Positions 17,928 through 28,086 are shown, numbered from the stretch's first letter. The stretch: DNA of 64,000 bases from an uncultured Chitinophaga sp. (GCF_937898475.1 NZ_CALEJS010000042.1:62001-126000); one strand, 5' to 3'. Notes: a model not told the origin generated them from the letters alone. Numbers and translations are program-made.

Positions 17928-19115
17928 ATGAGCGGTACTGTCGAACGCCTAGCCTACTTATATCAGCAATATATTGACGGAGCATGTACCGCAGAGGAGT
18001 TACAGGAGTTTTTTGAATATGTGCGCATGCCCGAAATGAGACAGGCATTGCGTGGGTTGGCAACAGGTCATCTGGAACATCTATCACCCGGTAATGAGCT
18101 CCCGGAGGTTAACTGGGATGATATGTATAACAGGATCATGCAGCAGGAAAAGCCCGTTGCAGCAGGGAAAAAAGGTATCGTAAAACGATTGTTCACCCGG
18201 CCGGTGGTAGCGGCAGCGGTGGTTACCCTGGTGGCTTCAGCTGGCATCTGGGCCTTGCTTACCAGGAAGCCGCAGGCACAGCAGCTGACAATAGCCGAAA
18301 GGTTCAGGAACGATATACCACCCGGAAGCAATAAAGCCATACTGACCCTGGCTAACGGCCTTTCCTTTGCATTACACGATATGGACGATAACAGCCGGCA
18401 GCAGCTGGCCAGCGGAAATTTCTTCCGCCTGGACAGCGGCGAGCTGGTTTATAATAATGTACCCGCCGTGCGGACACCCGGTTATAATAAACTAACCACT
18501 CCCCGCGGCGGACAATTTAAATTAATACTGCCGGATGGCAGCCGGATATGGCTCAACGCCGCGTCATCCATTACGTACCCGCTGGCTTTCGGGCCTGGAG
18601 AACGTAAGGTGGCCATCACAGGTGAGGCATACCTGGAAGTAGCTAAAAATGCCGCCAGTCCTTTTAAAGTACTGGTGAACGGAATGGAGATAGTGGTGTT
18701 AGGCACGAAGTTTAATATCAATGCCTATACCAATGAACCAGTCATCAATACAACACTGCTCGAAGGAGCCGTGAAGATCATCAAGGGCGATAACAGCTGC
18801 CTGCTTAAACCGGGAGAACAACTGCAGGTATCGCGGGACGGTGGTTTTAGTGTGAAGAATGAGGTAGATACCGCATCTGTAATAGCCTGGAAAGATGGTA
18901 TGTTCTCCTTCAATGATGAGGACATAGCATCTATTATGCGGCAGGTAAACCGTTGGTACGACGCACAGATAGTCTATGAAGCCCGCATTCCCCATCATTT
19001 TATAGGCACCATACCCAGGAACGTGCAGGTCTCCAGATTACTGACCATGCTTGAGCTCACGGGCAGGTTGCGCTTTAAGATCGATGGTAGAAAAATAACT
19101 GTAACAGAACCGTAA
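17928..19115 (+). CDS. FecR-family anti-sigma factor
   Basis: 395 residues. An N-terminal cytoplasmic segment (1-85) that would hold the sigma factor, one transmembrane helix near residues 88-108 (VVAAAVVTLVASAGIWALL), then a periplasmic FecR domain with TPRGGQFKLILPDGSRIWLN, GEAYLEVAKNAASPFKVLV and TTLLEGAVKII, and the C-terminal domain (SFNDEDIASIMRQVNRWYDA) common to Bacteroidota FecR. It transmits the signal from the STN domain of the outer-membrane receptor encoded next to the sigma factor. Confidence 0.93.
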   Translation: MSGTVERLAYLYQQYIDGACTAEELQEFFEYVRMPEMRQALRGLATGHLEHLSPGNELPEVNWDDMYNRIMQQEKPVAAGKKGIVKRLFTRPVVAAAVVTLVASAGIWALLTRKPQAQQLTIAERFRNDIPPGSNKAILTLANGLSFALHDMDDNSRQQLASGNFFRLDSGELVYNNVPAVRTPGYNKLTTPRGGQFKLILPDGSRIWLNAASSITYPLAFGPGERKVAITGEAYLEVAKNAASPFKVLVNGMEIVVLGTKFNINAYTNEPVINTTLLEGAVKIIKGDNSCLLKPGEQLQVSRDGGFSVKNEVDTASVIAWKDGMFSFNDEDIASIMRQVNRWYDAQIVYEARIPHHFIGTIPRNVQVSRLLTMLELTGRLRFKIDGRKITVTEP

Positions 19116-19337
19116 GAAAATAACTTGTTATTCAAAAACCGTAAATGAACCGTTATCCAGTGCGTAAACACGGAAAGAGAGATCGTTACTATTGTTCAAC
19201 TTAAAACAGCCAGCTATTAATGTAGAGAGGACAACAAAAATTAACCCCGGTACAAGATACCGGTCGCATTCCGTATCTGTCCCGGATGGTCTGAACCAAA
19301 GTATTTAGAATTTTATTCATCAACCAAAATCTAATCT

Positions 19338-22300
19338 ATGACTTTCACCGTACGGTGTAAGAACAGGCTTGTTACGCTATGCTTGTTATTCGCCTCGCTT
19401 ATCGCTGCATCCCTGCCCGCCAGCGCAGGCAACACGCAATCAGTCACCCTCTCTTTGAAGAACATCCCGCTTGCAAAAGCCTTCAAGGAGATCCAGAAAC
19501 AAACAGGATACTCATTCCTGTATTCCAAAGAGGATCTGGAAAAAACACAATCTGTCAACATTGACGTCAGAAGCCAGAACATCGAATCAGTGCTGAACCT
19601 CTGCTTCCAGCAGCAACCACTCACTTACAGCATTGTAGACAAAGTAGTGATCATTAAAAGAAAATCCGGTGGTGTAAATGATGGCACACCGGAAGAACGT
19701 ATGACACCGGCTGCGCCCCCGGTTACAGGTGTGGTGCTGAGCGCCGACGGCTCTCCTATACCTGGCACGGTAGTGCAGATCAAAGGAACAAATAAAGGTA
19801 CCGTTACAGACGCCGACGGCCGCTTTTCACTGGATGTGCCTATTGGCGCCACACTTGTGATCAGGTCTGTAGGATTTGATTCCCAGGAAGTAAAAGTAGA
19901 ATCAACCGGCCCGCTGAAGATCACCCTGAAAGTGAATACTTCCATACTGGAAGAAGTGATCGTAACAGCAGGTGGTATCAAGGCAAAACGCCGCGAAGTA
20001 GGTACTGCCACATCCGTAATTAAAGCAGACGCCCTGGTTACAGGTAAGGCAGTAAATATTGCCGGCGGCCTGCAGGGTAAAGTAGCCGGTCTGCAGATCA
20101 ACGCCACCAGCGGAGGTGTTGATCCCAATTACCGCCTTATCTTAAGAGGCCAGCGTTCACTCACCGGTAACAACCAGGCCCTGGTTGTACTGGATAACGT
20201 GATCGTACCCAATGAAGTACTGGGATCACTGAACCCGGACGATGTGGAAGACCTCACCGTACTGAACGGCGCAGGTGCAGCCGCGCTTTATGGTTCCCAG
20301 GCCTCCAACGGCGCTATTATCGTTACTACCAAAAAAGGAAAGAAAGGCGCTACTGCTGTAAAGGTTTCCAACACCACTACGGTAGAATCCGTGGCCTTCT
20401 TCCCCAAGCTGCAGTACGGCTTCGGCGCTGGTGGTAGCTCATACGGTTATGACGCCAACGGAAGACCGGCGTTCTCCAACCTGGAGAACCAGTCTTACGG
20501 CCCCGCTTTTGACGGTTCCTATGTTCCCCTGGGCGAACCACTGGAAGATGGCAGCCAGGACTCTGCCAGGTATAGTGGTAATAAAGAGCATAACAACTTC
20601 TGGGAAAAAGGCATCACCAACCAGACAGATTTTTCTGTTACCTCTGGTGATGATAAATCTACCTTCTACCTTTCCGGTCAGTATGCTACTATCACAGGTA
20701 CTACTCCTAAAGACAAATATAACCGTACCACGCTGCGCGCAAACGGTACCCGTAAGATCGGTGAGAAAGTGATGGCTACTTACAGCATCGGTTATACGCA
20801 GAAAAGGAATGATGTTACCACGCAAACCTCCAGTATGTACGCCAACCTGCTGAACATGCCGCAGAACGTGGATATCACCAAGTACAAGAACTGGAAGACC
20901 GATAAGTTCGCCAACCCGAACGGTTTTTACAACCCATGGTATCAGAACCCGTACTTTACACTGGACAACTACAGGTCTAAAGAAAGAAGAGACTACCTTA
21001 CCGGGAACGCCGAACTGAAATATTCACCCACCTCCTGGCTGGACCTTACCGTACGTCAGGGTATCTCTACCCGCAACCAGTCTGCAAAGGCATGGGTAGC
21101 CGCATTTGACTATACTACTTATGCGGAGGAGGTCTCCAATTCTAAAACAGACATCAAGGCTTCTGTTTCAGATGCAACGGCCTATACCACCGAGCTGTTA
21201 AGCGATGCATTTGCGCAGGTGCGTAAAGAATTCGGTGATTATAGCCTAAACGTTATAGCAGGCGGACAATGGCGCCAGGACGAATCCAAGTTCATCGGTA
21301 TCGGCGCCAGCGGCCTTACCATACCAGACCTCTACAACGTTAGCAACAGTACCTCCAATCCTACTGCCACAGAGGCTAATTATAAGGCCCGCCAGATGGG
21401 CTTCTATGGCGATGTGCGTATCGGCTATAAAAATTTCCTCTACCTGCATGGTACCGGCCGTAACGACTGGGTTTCCATACTGGCCCCTGAAAACAGGTCT
21501 TTCTTCTATCCTTCAGTAGACCTGTCCTTCATCGCCAGCGATGCCATCAACCCCTTAAAAGAAAGCAAAACGATCTCTTACCTGAAATTAAGAGGCGGCT
21601 GGGCTAAAGTAGGCCAGGTAAACCTGGGTAACATCAACGACTTTGGCGCTTACTATCTTCAGTCAACTTTCAGCCAGGCTAATGGTTATCCCTATGCAGG
21701 CGTAGCGGGTTACACTATCAATAACACCCTCGTATCTGCCAGCCTGAAACCGGAGATCACCAAAGGATATGAATTCGGCTTCGACCTGAACCTGTTTGAC
21801 GATCGCATTACTACCGCATTGACCTGGTATAACACTAAAACCGATAACCAAACGGTGAATACTACCGTTTCTAACGCTACCGGCTACTCTGTATATCGTG
21901 TGAACAGCGGTCAAACCACCAGTAAAGGCCTGGAAGTAACTGCCCACTTTACGCCCGTTAAAACAGCTGACCTGGATGTAACAGTTGGCGGTAACTATAC
22001 TTACCTCGATAATAAAGTAAATAATATCAGCGCTGATCTGCCCCGTTTATCCCTGGCTACTTACAGCAATGCCACCGGTTCATACGCAGTAGCCGGACAG
22101 GTATTCCCGGTTATCATGGGTAAGGATTACCGCCGCGATCCCGAAGGACATGTGGTAGTAGACCGCGTAACCGGTACACCTTTTATTGATGATACCATCA
22201 AAATACTGGGTAACGCCACACCAAGGAACCGCCTTAGCCTGGATCTGAACATCCGCTACAAGCAGTTCCGCTTTACCATGCTGGTAGAATATCGCGGTGG

Positions 22301-22790
22301 TTATATGGTATATAACAACATGGGTGGTGAGCTGGATTGGTCTGGTACCGGTTACAGAACCGCTTCATTTAACCGCGAGCGCTTTGTATTCCCGAACTCA
22401 GTATATGAAGATCCGAACAAACCGGGCTCTTATATCAAAAATACCAACATCACCGTTGTAGACGGTAACGGTAACTCCGGCTTCTGGACCAATGAAGAGA
22501 ACAGGGGCGTAGCATCCAACTACATCACTTCCGGCGACTTCTGGAAATTGAGGGAAATATCGCTTTCCTATGATCTGCCGGCTTCCCTGCTGAGCAGGTC
22601 CCGCATCATCAAAGCCGCTACTATCAGCCTGCAGGCCCGCAACCTGTTTGTATGGCTGTCTAAATCCAATTACTACACAGATCCTGAATACAGCGATGCA
22701 GGTAATGATAACAATGGTATAGGTCTTACAGGCCTTGGACAGACACCGCCTTCCCGTTTTTATGGCGCTACCGTGTCTTTGACGTTTTAA
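19338..22790 (+). CDS. SusC/RagA-family TonB-dependent receptor with STN signalling domain
   Basis: 1150 residues. After a signal peptide (to about residue 31, ASAG) comes an STN domain (about 36-110: VTLSLKNIPLAKAFKEIQKQ ... KVVIIKRK), then a carboxypeptidase-regulatory-like domain (VTGVVLSADGSPIPGTVVQI, VTDADGRFSLDV), a plug domain and a 22-strand-type barrel ending in an aromatic residue (ATVSLTF). The STN domain contacts FecR in the periplasm, so ligand import switches on the sigma factor encoded just upstream. The ligand is unknown; no glycoside hydrolase is linked. Upstream 19116-19337 contains an imperfect inverted repeat around 19257-19280. Confidence 0.93.
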   Translation: MTFTVRCKNRLVTLCLLFASLIAASLPASAGNTQSVTLSLKNIPLAKAFKEIQKQTGYSFLYSKEDLEKTQSVNIDVRSQNIESVLNLCFQQQPLTYSIVDKVVIIKRKSGGVNDGTPEERMTPAAPPVTGVVLSADGSPIPGTVVQIKGTNKGTVTDADGRFSLDVPIGATLVIRSVGFDSQEVKVESTGPLKITLKVNTSILEEVIVTAGGIKAKRREVGTATSVIKADALVTGKAVNIAGGLQGKVAGLQINATSGGVDPNYRLILRGQRSLTGNNQALVVLDNVIVPNEVLGSLNPDDVEDLTVLNGAGAAALYGSQASNGAIIVTTKKGKKGATAVKVSNTTTVESVAFFPKLQYGFGAGGSSYGYDANGRPAFSNLENQSYGPAFDGSYVPLGEPLEDGSQDSARYSGNKEHNNFWEKGITNQTDFSVTSGDDKSTFYLSGQYATITGTTPKDKYNRTTLRANGTRKIGEKVMATYSIGYTQKRNDVTTQTSSMYANLLNMPQNVDITKYKNWKTDKFANPNGFYNPWYQNPYFTLDNYRSKERRDYLTGNAELKYSPTSWLDLTVRQGISTRNQSAKAWVAAFDYTTYAEEVSNSKTDIKASVSDATAYTTELLSDAFAQVRKEFGDYSLNVIAGGQWRQDESKFIGIGASGLTIPDLYNVSNSTSNPTATEANYKARQMGFYGDVRIGYKNFLYLHGTGRNDWVSILAPENRSFFYPSVDLSFIASDAINPLKESKTISYLKLRGGWAKVGQVNLGNINDFGAYYLQSTFSQANGYPYAGVAGYTINNTLVSASLKPEITKGYEFGFDLNLFDDRITTALTWYNTKTDNQTVNTTVSNATGYSVYRVNSGQTTSKGLEVTAHFTPVKTADLDVTVGGNYTYLDNKVNNISADLPRLSLATYSNATGSYAVAGQVFPVIMGKDYRRDPEGHVVVDRVTGTPFIDDTIKILGNATPRNRLSLDLNIRYKQFRFTMLVEYRGGYMVYNNMGGELDWSGTGYRTASFNRERFVFPNSVYEDPNKPGSYIKNTNITVVDGNGNSGFWTNEENRGVASNYITSGDFWKLREISLSYDLPASLLSRSRIIKAATISLQARNLFVWLSKSNYYTDPEYSDAGNDNNGIGLTGLGQTPPSRFYGATVSLTF

Positions 22791-22813
22791 CCGCATCTTA
22801 AAAATCAGTACAA

Positions 22814-24412
22814 ATGAAGAAACTAATATTTTATATAGCCGCTGGAATGGTTGTTCTGGGTAGTTCCTGTAAAAAGTATCTCGATATCAACCAGAACCCG
22901 AACCAGGCTACTACAGCCACACCTGAAGTTGTATTGCCGCAGGCCATCGTTTATACCGCCAGCGCAATCAGCACTTATAATAACTATGGATCACAGCTGG
23001 TAGGCTATTCTGCCAACGCAGGCGGTTTCGGTGGTTTTGGTACCTCTGTGACCTACGGTTTCAGTAACTCTACCTTCAGCAACCTCTGGACCGTTTCTTA
23101 CGACGTGTTGAACGACTACCAGTGGGTAAAGCTGAACACAGACGCCAATCCGGACTATGGTTATTTCAATGGCGCTGCCAGGGTCATGAAAGCTTTTATC
23201 TTTCAGATGCTGGTAGACACTTATAATGATATTCCGTATAAGGAAGCATTAAAAGGAGTAGAGGAACTTACACCAGTGTACGACAAAGCCGAAGAAGTAT
23301 ATGCAGACCTGGCAGTACAGCTGGATTCTGCCATTGCTATTATCGAGGCTACAGAAGACCGTCAGCATGAAAGCACCACCAGTAACGTAAAAGACCTGGA
23401 TGGTAGTACCGACCCCATGTTCCACGGTGATATGCATCTGTGGAAACAACTGGCCAATACCGTTAAGCTGAGACTGATGGTGCGTGGCCGTGGTAAAGTT
23501 ACTTTCAGCAACACCACCTTTAACGACGCCGGTTTCCTGGAAGAAGACGCGCTCGTGAACCCCGGTTATGTAAGGGATAACGGTAAACAGAATCCTGCCT
23601 GGAATTCCTGGGTGTTCACTTATACCGGGGAGGCTGGTAACAAGGCCTGGATACCTACCAAATTTGTCCATGCATTTTATGACGGGCAGAAATTAACAGA
23701 TCCCAGGGGCGAGGTAATTTATTATGACTTCCCTCAAACTGCCGTTAACCAGCTGGGCTTTGAAAGCTCGAATGTTCCCAGCTCTCCCGCAGGCAGCCCC
23801 TGGCTTTCCGGCGCCAACAGCGGCTCCAGCAGAAGCTCTGGATCTGCAGGCGGAAGCATCGGCATATTTAAAGCGCCTACCTGGGGCGAGCCGATCCTGC
23901 TGGCGGCTGAAAGCTATTTCCTGCAGGCGGAAGCAGTGGTACGCGGTATCCTCAGCGGCGGTAATGCAAAAGCCCTCTTCGATGATGGAGTAAAGGCATC
24001 ATTCAATTATCTGTACCTGAAACCAGATGGCACTTATGACGATGATTATGATCCGGCAGCAGATTATACCAGTTACCTGGCAAGCAACAGCACCAGCTAT
24101 CTGGTGCATTTTGAACAGGCCGCAGGCGTAGAGCAGCAGATCGAAGCGATCATCACACAGAAATACATTGCACTTAATTTCATACACGGTCATGAAGCCT
24201 GGAATGAATACCGCAGAACACATTACCCGAGGATTGTTAACAGCTCGTCTAATGCTATTCTGACCTTTGCTTCTGCCCAGTCACAGAGTACAAGGCCTGA
24301 CAGGCTGCCTACAAGGGTGCTGTATCCCAGTACGGAAGCTTCCAACAACTCTACCAATATGCCTAAAGGTATCAGCCCGTTCTCTTCATTGATCTTCTGG
24401 GCTATACAATAA
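22814..24412 (+). CDS. SusD/RagB-family outer-membrane lipoprotein
   Basis: 532 residues. Lipoprotein signal with lipobox VLGSSC (Cys near residue 19), then KKYLDINQNPNQAT, the conserved N-terminal signature of the SusD-like_2 branch that often pairs with peptide or non-glycan SusC proteins. Helical TPR-like segments follow (FQMLVDTYNDIPYKEALKG; LLAAESYFLQAEAVVRG). A Gly/Ser-rich stretch near residues 320-350 is a likely surface loop. Lies 23 bp after susC; together they form the lid-and-barrel transporter. Confidence 0.92.
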   Translation: MKKLIFYIAAGMVVLGSSCKKYLDINQNPNQATTATPEVVLPQAIVYTASAISTYNNYGSQLVGYSANAGGFGGFGTSVTYGFSNSTFSNLWTVSYDVLNDYQWVKLNTDANPDYGYFNGAARVMKAFIFQMLVDTYNDIPYKEALKGVEELTPVYDKAEEVYADLAVQLDSAIAIIEATEDRQHESTTSNVKDLDGSTDPMFHGDMHLWKQLANTVKLRLMVRGRGKVTFSNTTFNDAGFLEEDALVNPGYVRDNGKQNPAWNSWVFTYTGEAGNKAWIPTKFVHAFYDGQKLTDPRGEVIYYDFPQTAVNQLGFESSNVPSSPAGSPWLSGANSGSSRSSGSAGGSIGIFKAPTWGEPILLAAESYFLQAEAVVRGILSGGNAKALFDDGVKASFNYLYLKPDGTYDDDYDPAADYTSYLASNSTSYLVHFEQAAGVEQQIEAIITQKYIALNFIHGHEAWNEYRRTHYPRIVNSSSNAILTFASAQSQSTRPDRLPTRVLYPSTEASNNSTNMPKGISPFSSLIFWAIQ

Positions 24413-24435
24413 CTAAACAGATAAAAAGAATGCTG

Positions 24436-25410
24436 ATGAAACATATCATAAAGAAAGCGTCAATGGTGGTCGCGGCTGCTGTGGCTCTTACTTCCTGTGT
24501 GAAGGACCACCTCGCCGTGGACCCTGCCCAATCGAATAACGTGATAGAATTTGCCAATACAGGTAACATCGTTTCCTCCGCGGGCGCTGTTCATCCCAGG
24601 TTTGCCTCTGATCTTGGCAACCTGCCGGTAGGCGATTCCTCCACATTTGTGGTGAACCTGAGCTACTCAGGAGCGGAAAAGGCGGCTCCTAACGACATCA
24701 CGATCAACCTCTCTGTAGATCCCGCAGCACTGGACGCCTACAATGCAGATGATGAAACAGAATATGCCCTGCCTCCTGCAAGTGCTTACCACTTCCCAAC
24801 ATCTGTAGTTATTAAAAAAGGTGAGAAAGTAAAACAGATCACAGTTACCATCGTCAGGAGTCCTGAATACAATTTCGATACGAGTTATGCATTACCGATA
24901 AAGATTGCCTCCGTGTCTTCCGGCATCATCAGCGGCAATTTCGGAACGGCTATCTACTCATTTACTGCCCGTAACGTGTACGACGGTGTATATAAGATGG
25001 AAGGTACGTTGAATGATGTGACCACCTCTGCTATTACAGGAGACTACCCGAAAGACGCCATGCAGCTGATCACCTACTCCGGTAAAGCGGTAGGACTGTA
25101 CGATCCTTATGTTGCCAGGAACTATGGACACCCGATAAAAAGTGGTGGCAGCGGCAGCTATTATGGCAGCTTCAGCCCTGTTTTCTTAATTGACGATGAC
25201 GGAACAATCACAAAGGTGACCAACTATTATGGTCAGCCCAGCTCCAACGCCCGTGCAGGGCAGCTGGACCCTACCGGTGTAAATAAAGTAACCTTTGGTG
25301 CAGATGGTAAAGTGGTTTCAATCGAGGTAAGTTATATCATGTTACAGGCCGGAGCGCCCAGGACTTACTTCAATGAGAAATTTACCTACGTAGAACCAAG
25401 ACCAAGATAA
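24436..25410 (+). CDS. DUF1735-containing surface lipoprotein
   Basis: 324 residues from the chosen ATG (an ATG two codons upstream at 24430 is also possible). Lipobox AVALTSC near residue 20. Residues 60-140 form a DUF1735 domain: VNLSYSGAEKAAPNDITINL, LDAYNADDETEYALPPASAY and VVIKKGEKVKQITVTIV. DUF1735 lipoproteins are commonly the third gene of SusCD operons and serve as surface binding or accessory proteins. No catalytic domain is seen in the C-terminal half, so a binding role is inferred. It is the last gene of the operon, 17 bp after susD, followed by a terminator. Confidence 0.85.
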   Translation: MKHIIKKASMVVAAAVALTSCVKDHLAVDPAQSNNVIEFANTGNIVSSAGAVHPRFASDLGNLPVGDSSTFVVNLSYSGAEKAAPNDITINLSVDPAALDAYNADDETEYALPPASAYHFPTSVVIKKGEKVKQITVTIVRSPEYNFDTSYALPIKIASVSSGIISGNFGTAIYSFTARNVYDGVYKMEGTLNDVTTSAITGDYPKDAMQLITYSGKAVGLYDPYVARNYGHPIKSGGSGSYYGSFSPVFLIDDDGTITKVTNYYGQPSSNARAGQLDPTGVNKVTFGADGKVVSIEVSYIMLQAGAPRTYFNEKFTYVEPRPR

Positions 25411-25487
25411 TGAGATAACAGCTGTCCAGCTGATGCTCAGGCATAACGTCCGGAAGTCTGTGCGAAGGCTTCCCTTCATAAGCGAGA

Positions 25488-25521
25488 ATATAGCCCTGCT
25501 CAGGCAGGGCTATATCTTTTT
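25488..25521 (+). terminator. intrinsic terminator closing the susCD-DUF1735 operon
   Basis: Perfect 12-bp stem ATATAGCCCTGC (25488-25499) with 25504-25515, 4-nt loop TCAG, followed by CTTTTTATG. It lies upstream of the ATG at 25568, which argues against longer versions of the next gene. Confidence 0.85.
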
Positions 25522-25567
25522 ATGTAATAAAAAATGGCGGTCACCGTTTTACTACAAACCGCTATCT

Positions 25568-26857
25568 ATGAAGCTCACCGGCCCCATCTTACTCCTGCTT
25601 TGTGTCCTGCAGGTTGCTGCCCGGCAACAAATGGGTAACCCCAGGTATGATTTTCCTGATTCGATCGTTGCTAAAAATGGAAAGGAGCGGGGCTACCTTA
25701 ATGCCAACCTGAATGGCTTGTCTATATCAGGACACTATCGCGAAAGCTGGCAGTATGAAGACAGCCTATCCGGTCCGCCTCCTGTTGTACGTCTTTCAAT
25801 GGCCGGGAAGGAAGTGGTGGATGCCAGGAAGCTGATCCTGGAAAAAGCATCCGATTATCGTATCCTGCTGATCAATGAAGGCCACGCTCATCCCGAACAC
25901 CGGTTGTTCACCAAATCGCTTTTATCGGCCCTTTATAAACAAGGCTACAGGATATTTATGGCCGAAGACATTGGTGAAAACAATACAATTATGACCAGGC
26001 AATACCCGGTTAGTACGGATGGTGTTTTAGTCAACGAGCCAGCCTATGCATCGCTGATACGCTATGCCCTGAAAACCGGGTACAAAGTGGCGGCTTATGA
26101 CTTTCTGCAGGTTACTAAAAAGAGTTATTGGGATGATAGCGTAAAGCTTGACAGGAATGGCTCCATGAAATTTATCAGCTACGTGCCCCGTGACTCTTTG
26201 ACAATAATGCTGAATGAAAAGGGCGAGGTGACCATGACCTACCTGACCAGTGTCAGGGAAAAGAGCCAGGCAGACAATATCAACAAGGTGTTGAACAGCA
26301 ATCCCGGTGCAAAGGCCATCATCCACGTTGGCCACGGCCATTTATACGAAAGCGGATCCTGGATGGGGGCTCAGCTGCGCGCATTGCTAAACCAGGAAGA
26401 CATCCTGACAATTGACCAGCAAAGCACCAATATCAAAGTACCCATCATTGATACCCTTACGCATGATACCATCCGGATGGATTTCGCCTGGCTTTTGTGG
26501 ATGAAAGACAAGCAAAGATTTTTTAACACCGGCTTATCAGGCGGGGGTGACTATACGGTAATTAACGCTGCCATAAAAGACGCTCTCGGCAGGCCCGGTT
26601 TTCTGTTCCAGGATCCGGAGCCCAGGCAGGTCTACAATATTCCTGCAACACAGCTCAAAGATTGTCCCTGTCTGTTCAGCGCCTATTACGCGGATGAATA
26701 CAGCAAATCCGGCGCGGATGCTATTGCCGTTGATATTGTTTATTCAAAGTCTGAAAACAACGCGCCGCCGCTGTTGCTATATAAAGGAAAATATCAGCTG
26801 ATAAAAAAGAACCGGCAGGGCGGTTATACACGTAGCAACCTGGACATACACAGGTAA
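25568..26857 (+). CDS. secreted EreA/ChaN/TIKI-superfamily-like protein, function unknown
   Basis: 429 residues from ATG 25568 (signal peptide MKLTGPILLLLCVLQVAA); the frame is open back to 25433 but that part runs through the terminator. Two spaced His motifs, LLINEGHAHPEHRLF (about residue 104) and AIIHVGHGHLYESG (about residue 253), with FMAEDIGENN between them, resemble the G(E/H)xxH and GHxxH pattern of the erythromycin-esterase/ChaN/TraB-TIKI fold, which includes metal-dependent hydrolases and haem-binding proteins. I cannot assign it to a named family. The C-terminal third is non-descript. It is separated from the SusCD operon by the terminator and faces a convergent serine hydrolase 6 bp away. 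Confidence 0.6.
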   Translation: MKLTGPILLLLCVLQVAARQQMGNPRYDFPDSIVAKNGKERGYLNANLNGLSISGHYRESWQYEDSLSGPPPVVRLSMAGKEVVDARKLILEKASDYRILLINEGHAHPEHRLFTKSLLSALYKQGYRIFMAEDIGENNTIMTRQYPVSTDGVLVNEPAYASLIRYALKTGYKVAAYDFLQVTKKSYWDDSVKLDRNGSMKFISYVPRDSLTIMLNEKGEVTMTYLTSVREKSQADNINKVLNSNPGAKAIIHVGHGHLYESGSWMGAQLRALLNQEDILTIDQQSTNIKVPIIDTLTHDTIRMDFAWLLWMKDKQRFFNTGLSGGGDYTVINAAIKDALGRPGFLFQDPEPRQVYNIPATQLKDCPCLFSAYYADEYSKSGADAIAVDIVYSKSENNAPPLLLYKGKYQLIKKNRQGGYTRSNLDIHR

Positions 26858-26863
26858 GAATGA

Positions 26864-28072
26864 TCATTGTACGGCTTCGAGTATCTTTTTGATCATCTCG
26901 TCCATCTGCTTGTTTTCGATCCATCTTACTACCGCCACCAGGTCATGCTCCGGATCTACATATATAAGATTGGTGCCGTTTCCAATATGCACAAAACTGG
27001 TTGCCGGCGCACTGGGCAGCAGTTTATGGTCGGTATTCAGGAACCAGTTCATATAACCATAGGTGGGCTGCGCCTTGGTCGGTGTCAGGGCTTGCTTTAC
27101 CCACTGATCTGAAAGCAGTTGTTTGCCATCCCATTGGCCCCTGTGCAGGGTAAGCAGGCCAAACCGCGCCATATCATAGGCATGAATGAACATGCCGCCG
27201 CCCCAGTGACCGCCGCCGCTGACCGATTGCACCGGTGCGCCGTCCAGTACGATCCATGCATTGCGGTAGCCATACCAGCGCCAGGTGTTGGATGCGCCAA
27301 TGGGATCCATAATATTTGTTTTCAGCACCTGTGGTAAAGGCTGTCTCCATACACAGGTGGCCGCCAGCGCCAGCGCATTTACCCGTACATCATTGTATTT
27401 ATACACCGTGCCGGGCGTATTCCTTTTGCGGTGCTGCCATACTTCCGGATCAGTGCCTTCCGGACGGTCCGCCCAATCCGGTTTATCCCATAACGTGCCT
27501 TCCCAGTCGCTGGTCTGGCGCAGCATATCATCCCAGGTGATGGTACGGTTATGTGCGCTGGCAAATGGGTATAACAGGGGATGGCCCTTGGGCGAGATGG
27601 GATCATACACTTCAATGGGAGGAATATATGGAGCAACGGTATCATATACACTGCGGATCAGGCCCCGGTCTACCGCCAGGCCTACTACGGAAGAAAGAAA
27701 GCTTTTGGTAACGCTGTTGGTGATGTCCACCCGCAGTGGCGTTCCCCATTCTGCTACAATGTATCCGTGATAGACGATCACGCCGGTGGGCTCGCCTCGT
27801 TCTGAGAAGGGGCCGATGCCCGCGCTGAAGGGCTCTTTACCAAACTGGATAGCCTGCGTAAGTTCCAGGTCGCGGGGATACCTGGCTTCATGATCCTGCG
27901 CAAACCGGATAGCAGCCTGCAATTTATCCGCTTTCAGTCCTAATAAAGCTGGCGCACGGTGCTCCCAATCACCACGCGGTGGAAAATAGGTATTCCTGCC
28001 GGATGATTTGGATTGAGCGGAAGCAGTGATCACACTGCATAAGAGAAGGAGCAGGGAAAAGGGTCTTTTCAT
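26864..28072 (-). CDS. secreted serine hydrolase of the beta-lactamase/DD-peptidase fold
   Basis: 402 residues with a signal peptide (MKRPFSLLLLLCSVITASAQ). SxxK motif in TNSVTKSFLSSVVGLAVDRG (about residue 140) supplies the nucleophile Ser and Lys, and YKYNDVRVNALAL gives the Y-x-N element of class C-like enzymes. Family members (EstB, 6-aminohexanoate dimer hydrolase, PBP4*-like) hydrolyse esters, amides or D-amino acid peptides in the periplasm; the WRWYGYRNAWIV block resembles the 6-aminohexanoate-type branch. Real beta-lactamase activity is unlikely to be the main role. Confidence 0.85.
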   Translation of the reverse strand: MKRPFSLLLLLCSVITASAQSKSSGRNTYFPPRGDWEHRAPALLGLKADKLQAAIRFAQDHEARYPRDLELTQAIQFGKEPFSAGIGPFSERGEPTGVIVYHGYIVAEWGTPLRVDITNSVTKSFLSSVVGLAVDRGLIRSVYDTVAPYIPPIEVYDPISPKGHPLLYPFASAHNRTITWDDMLRQTSDWEGTLWDKPDWADRPEGTDPEVWQHRKRNTPGTVYKYNDVRVNALALAATCVWRQPLPQVLKTNIMDPIGASNTWRWYGYRNAWIVLDGAPVQSVSGGGHWGGGMFIHAYDMARFGLLTLHRGQWDGKQLLSDQWVKQALTPTKAQPTYGYMNWFLNTDHKLLPSAPATSFVHIGNGTNLIYVDPEHDLVAVVRWIENKQMDEMIKKILEAVQ

Positions 28073-28086
28073 CAGGTTAAGTTACA

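Noticed and set aside
25433..25567. Extended N-terminus of the EreA/TIKI-like protein
   Set aside because: It would be read through a clear intrinsic terminator, and a signal peptide begins at 25568.
26864..28072. Antibiotic-resistance beta-lactamase
   Set aside because: SxxK and YxN are shared with many esterases and peptidases; the sequence lacks class-specific features and resistance context.
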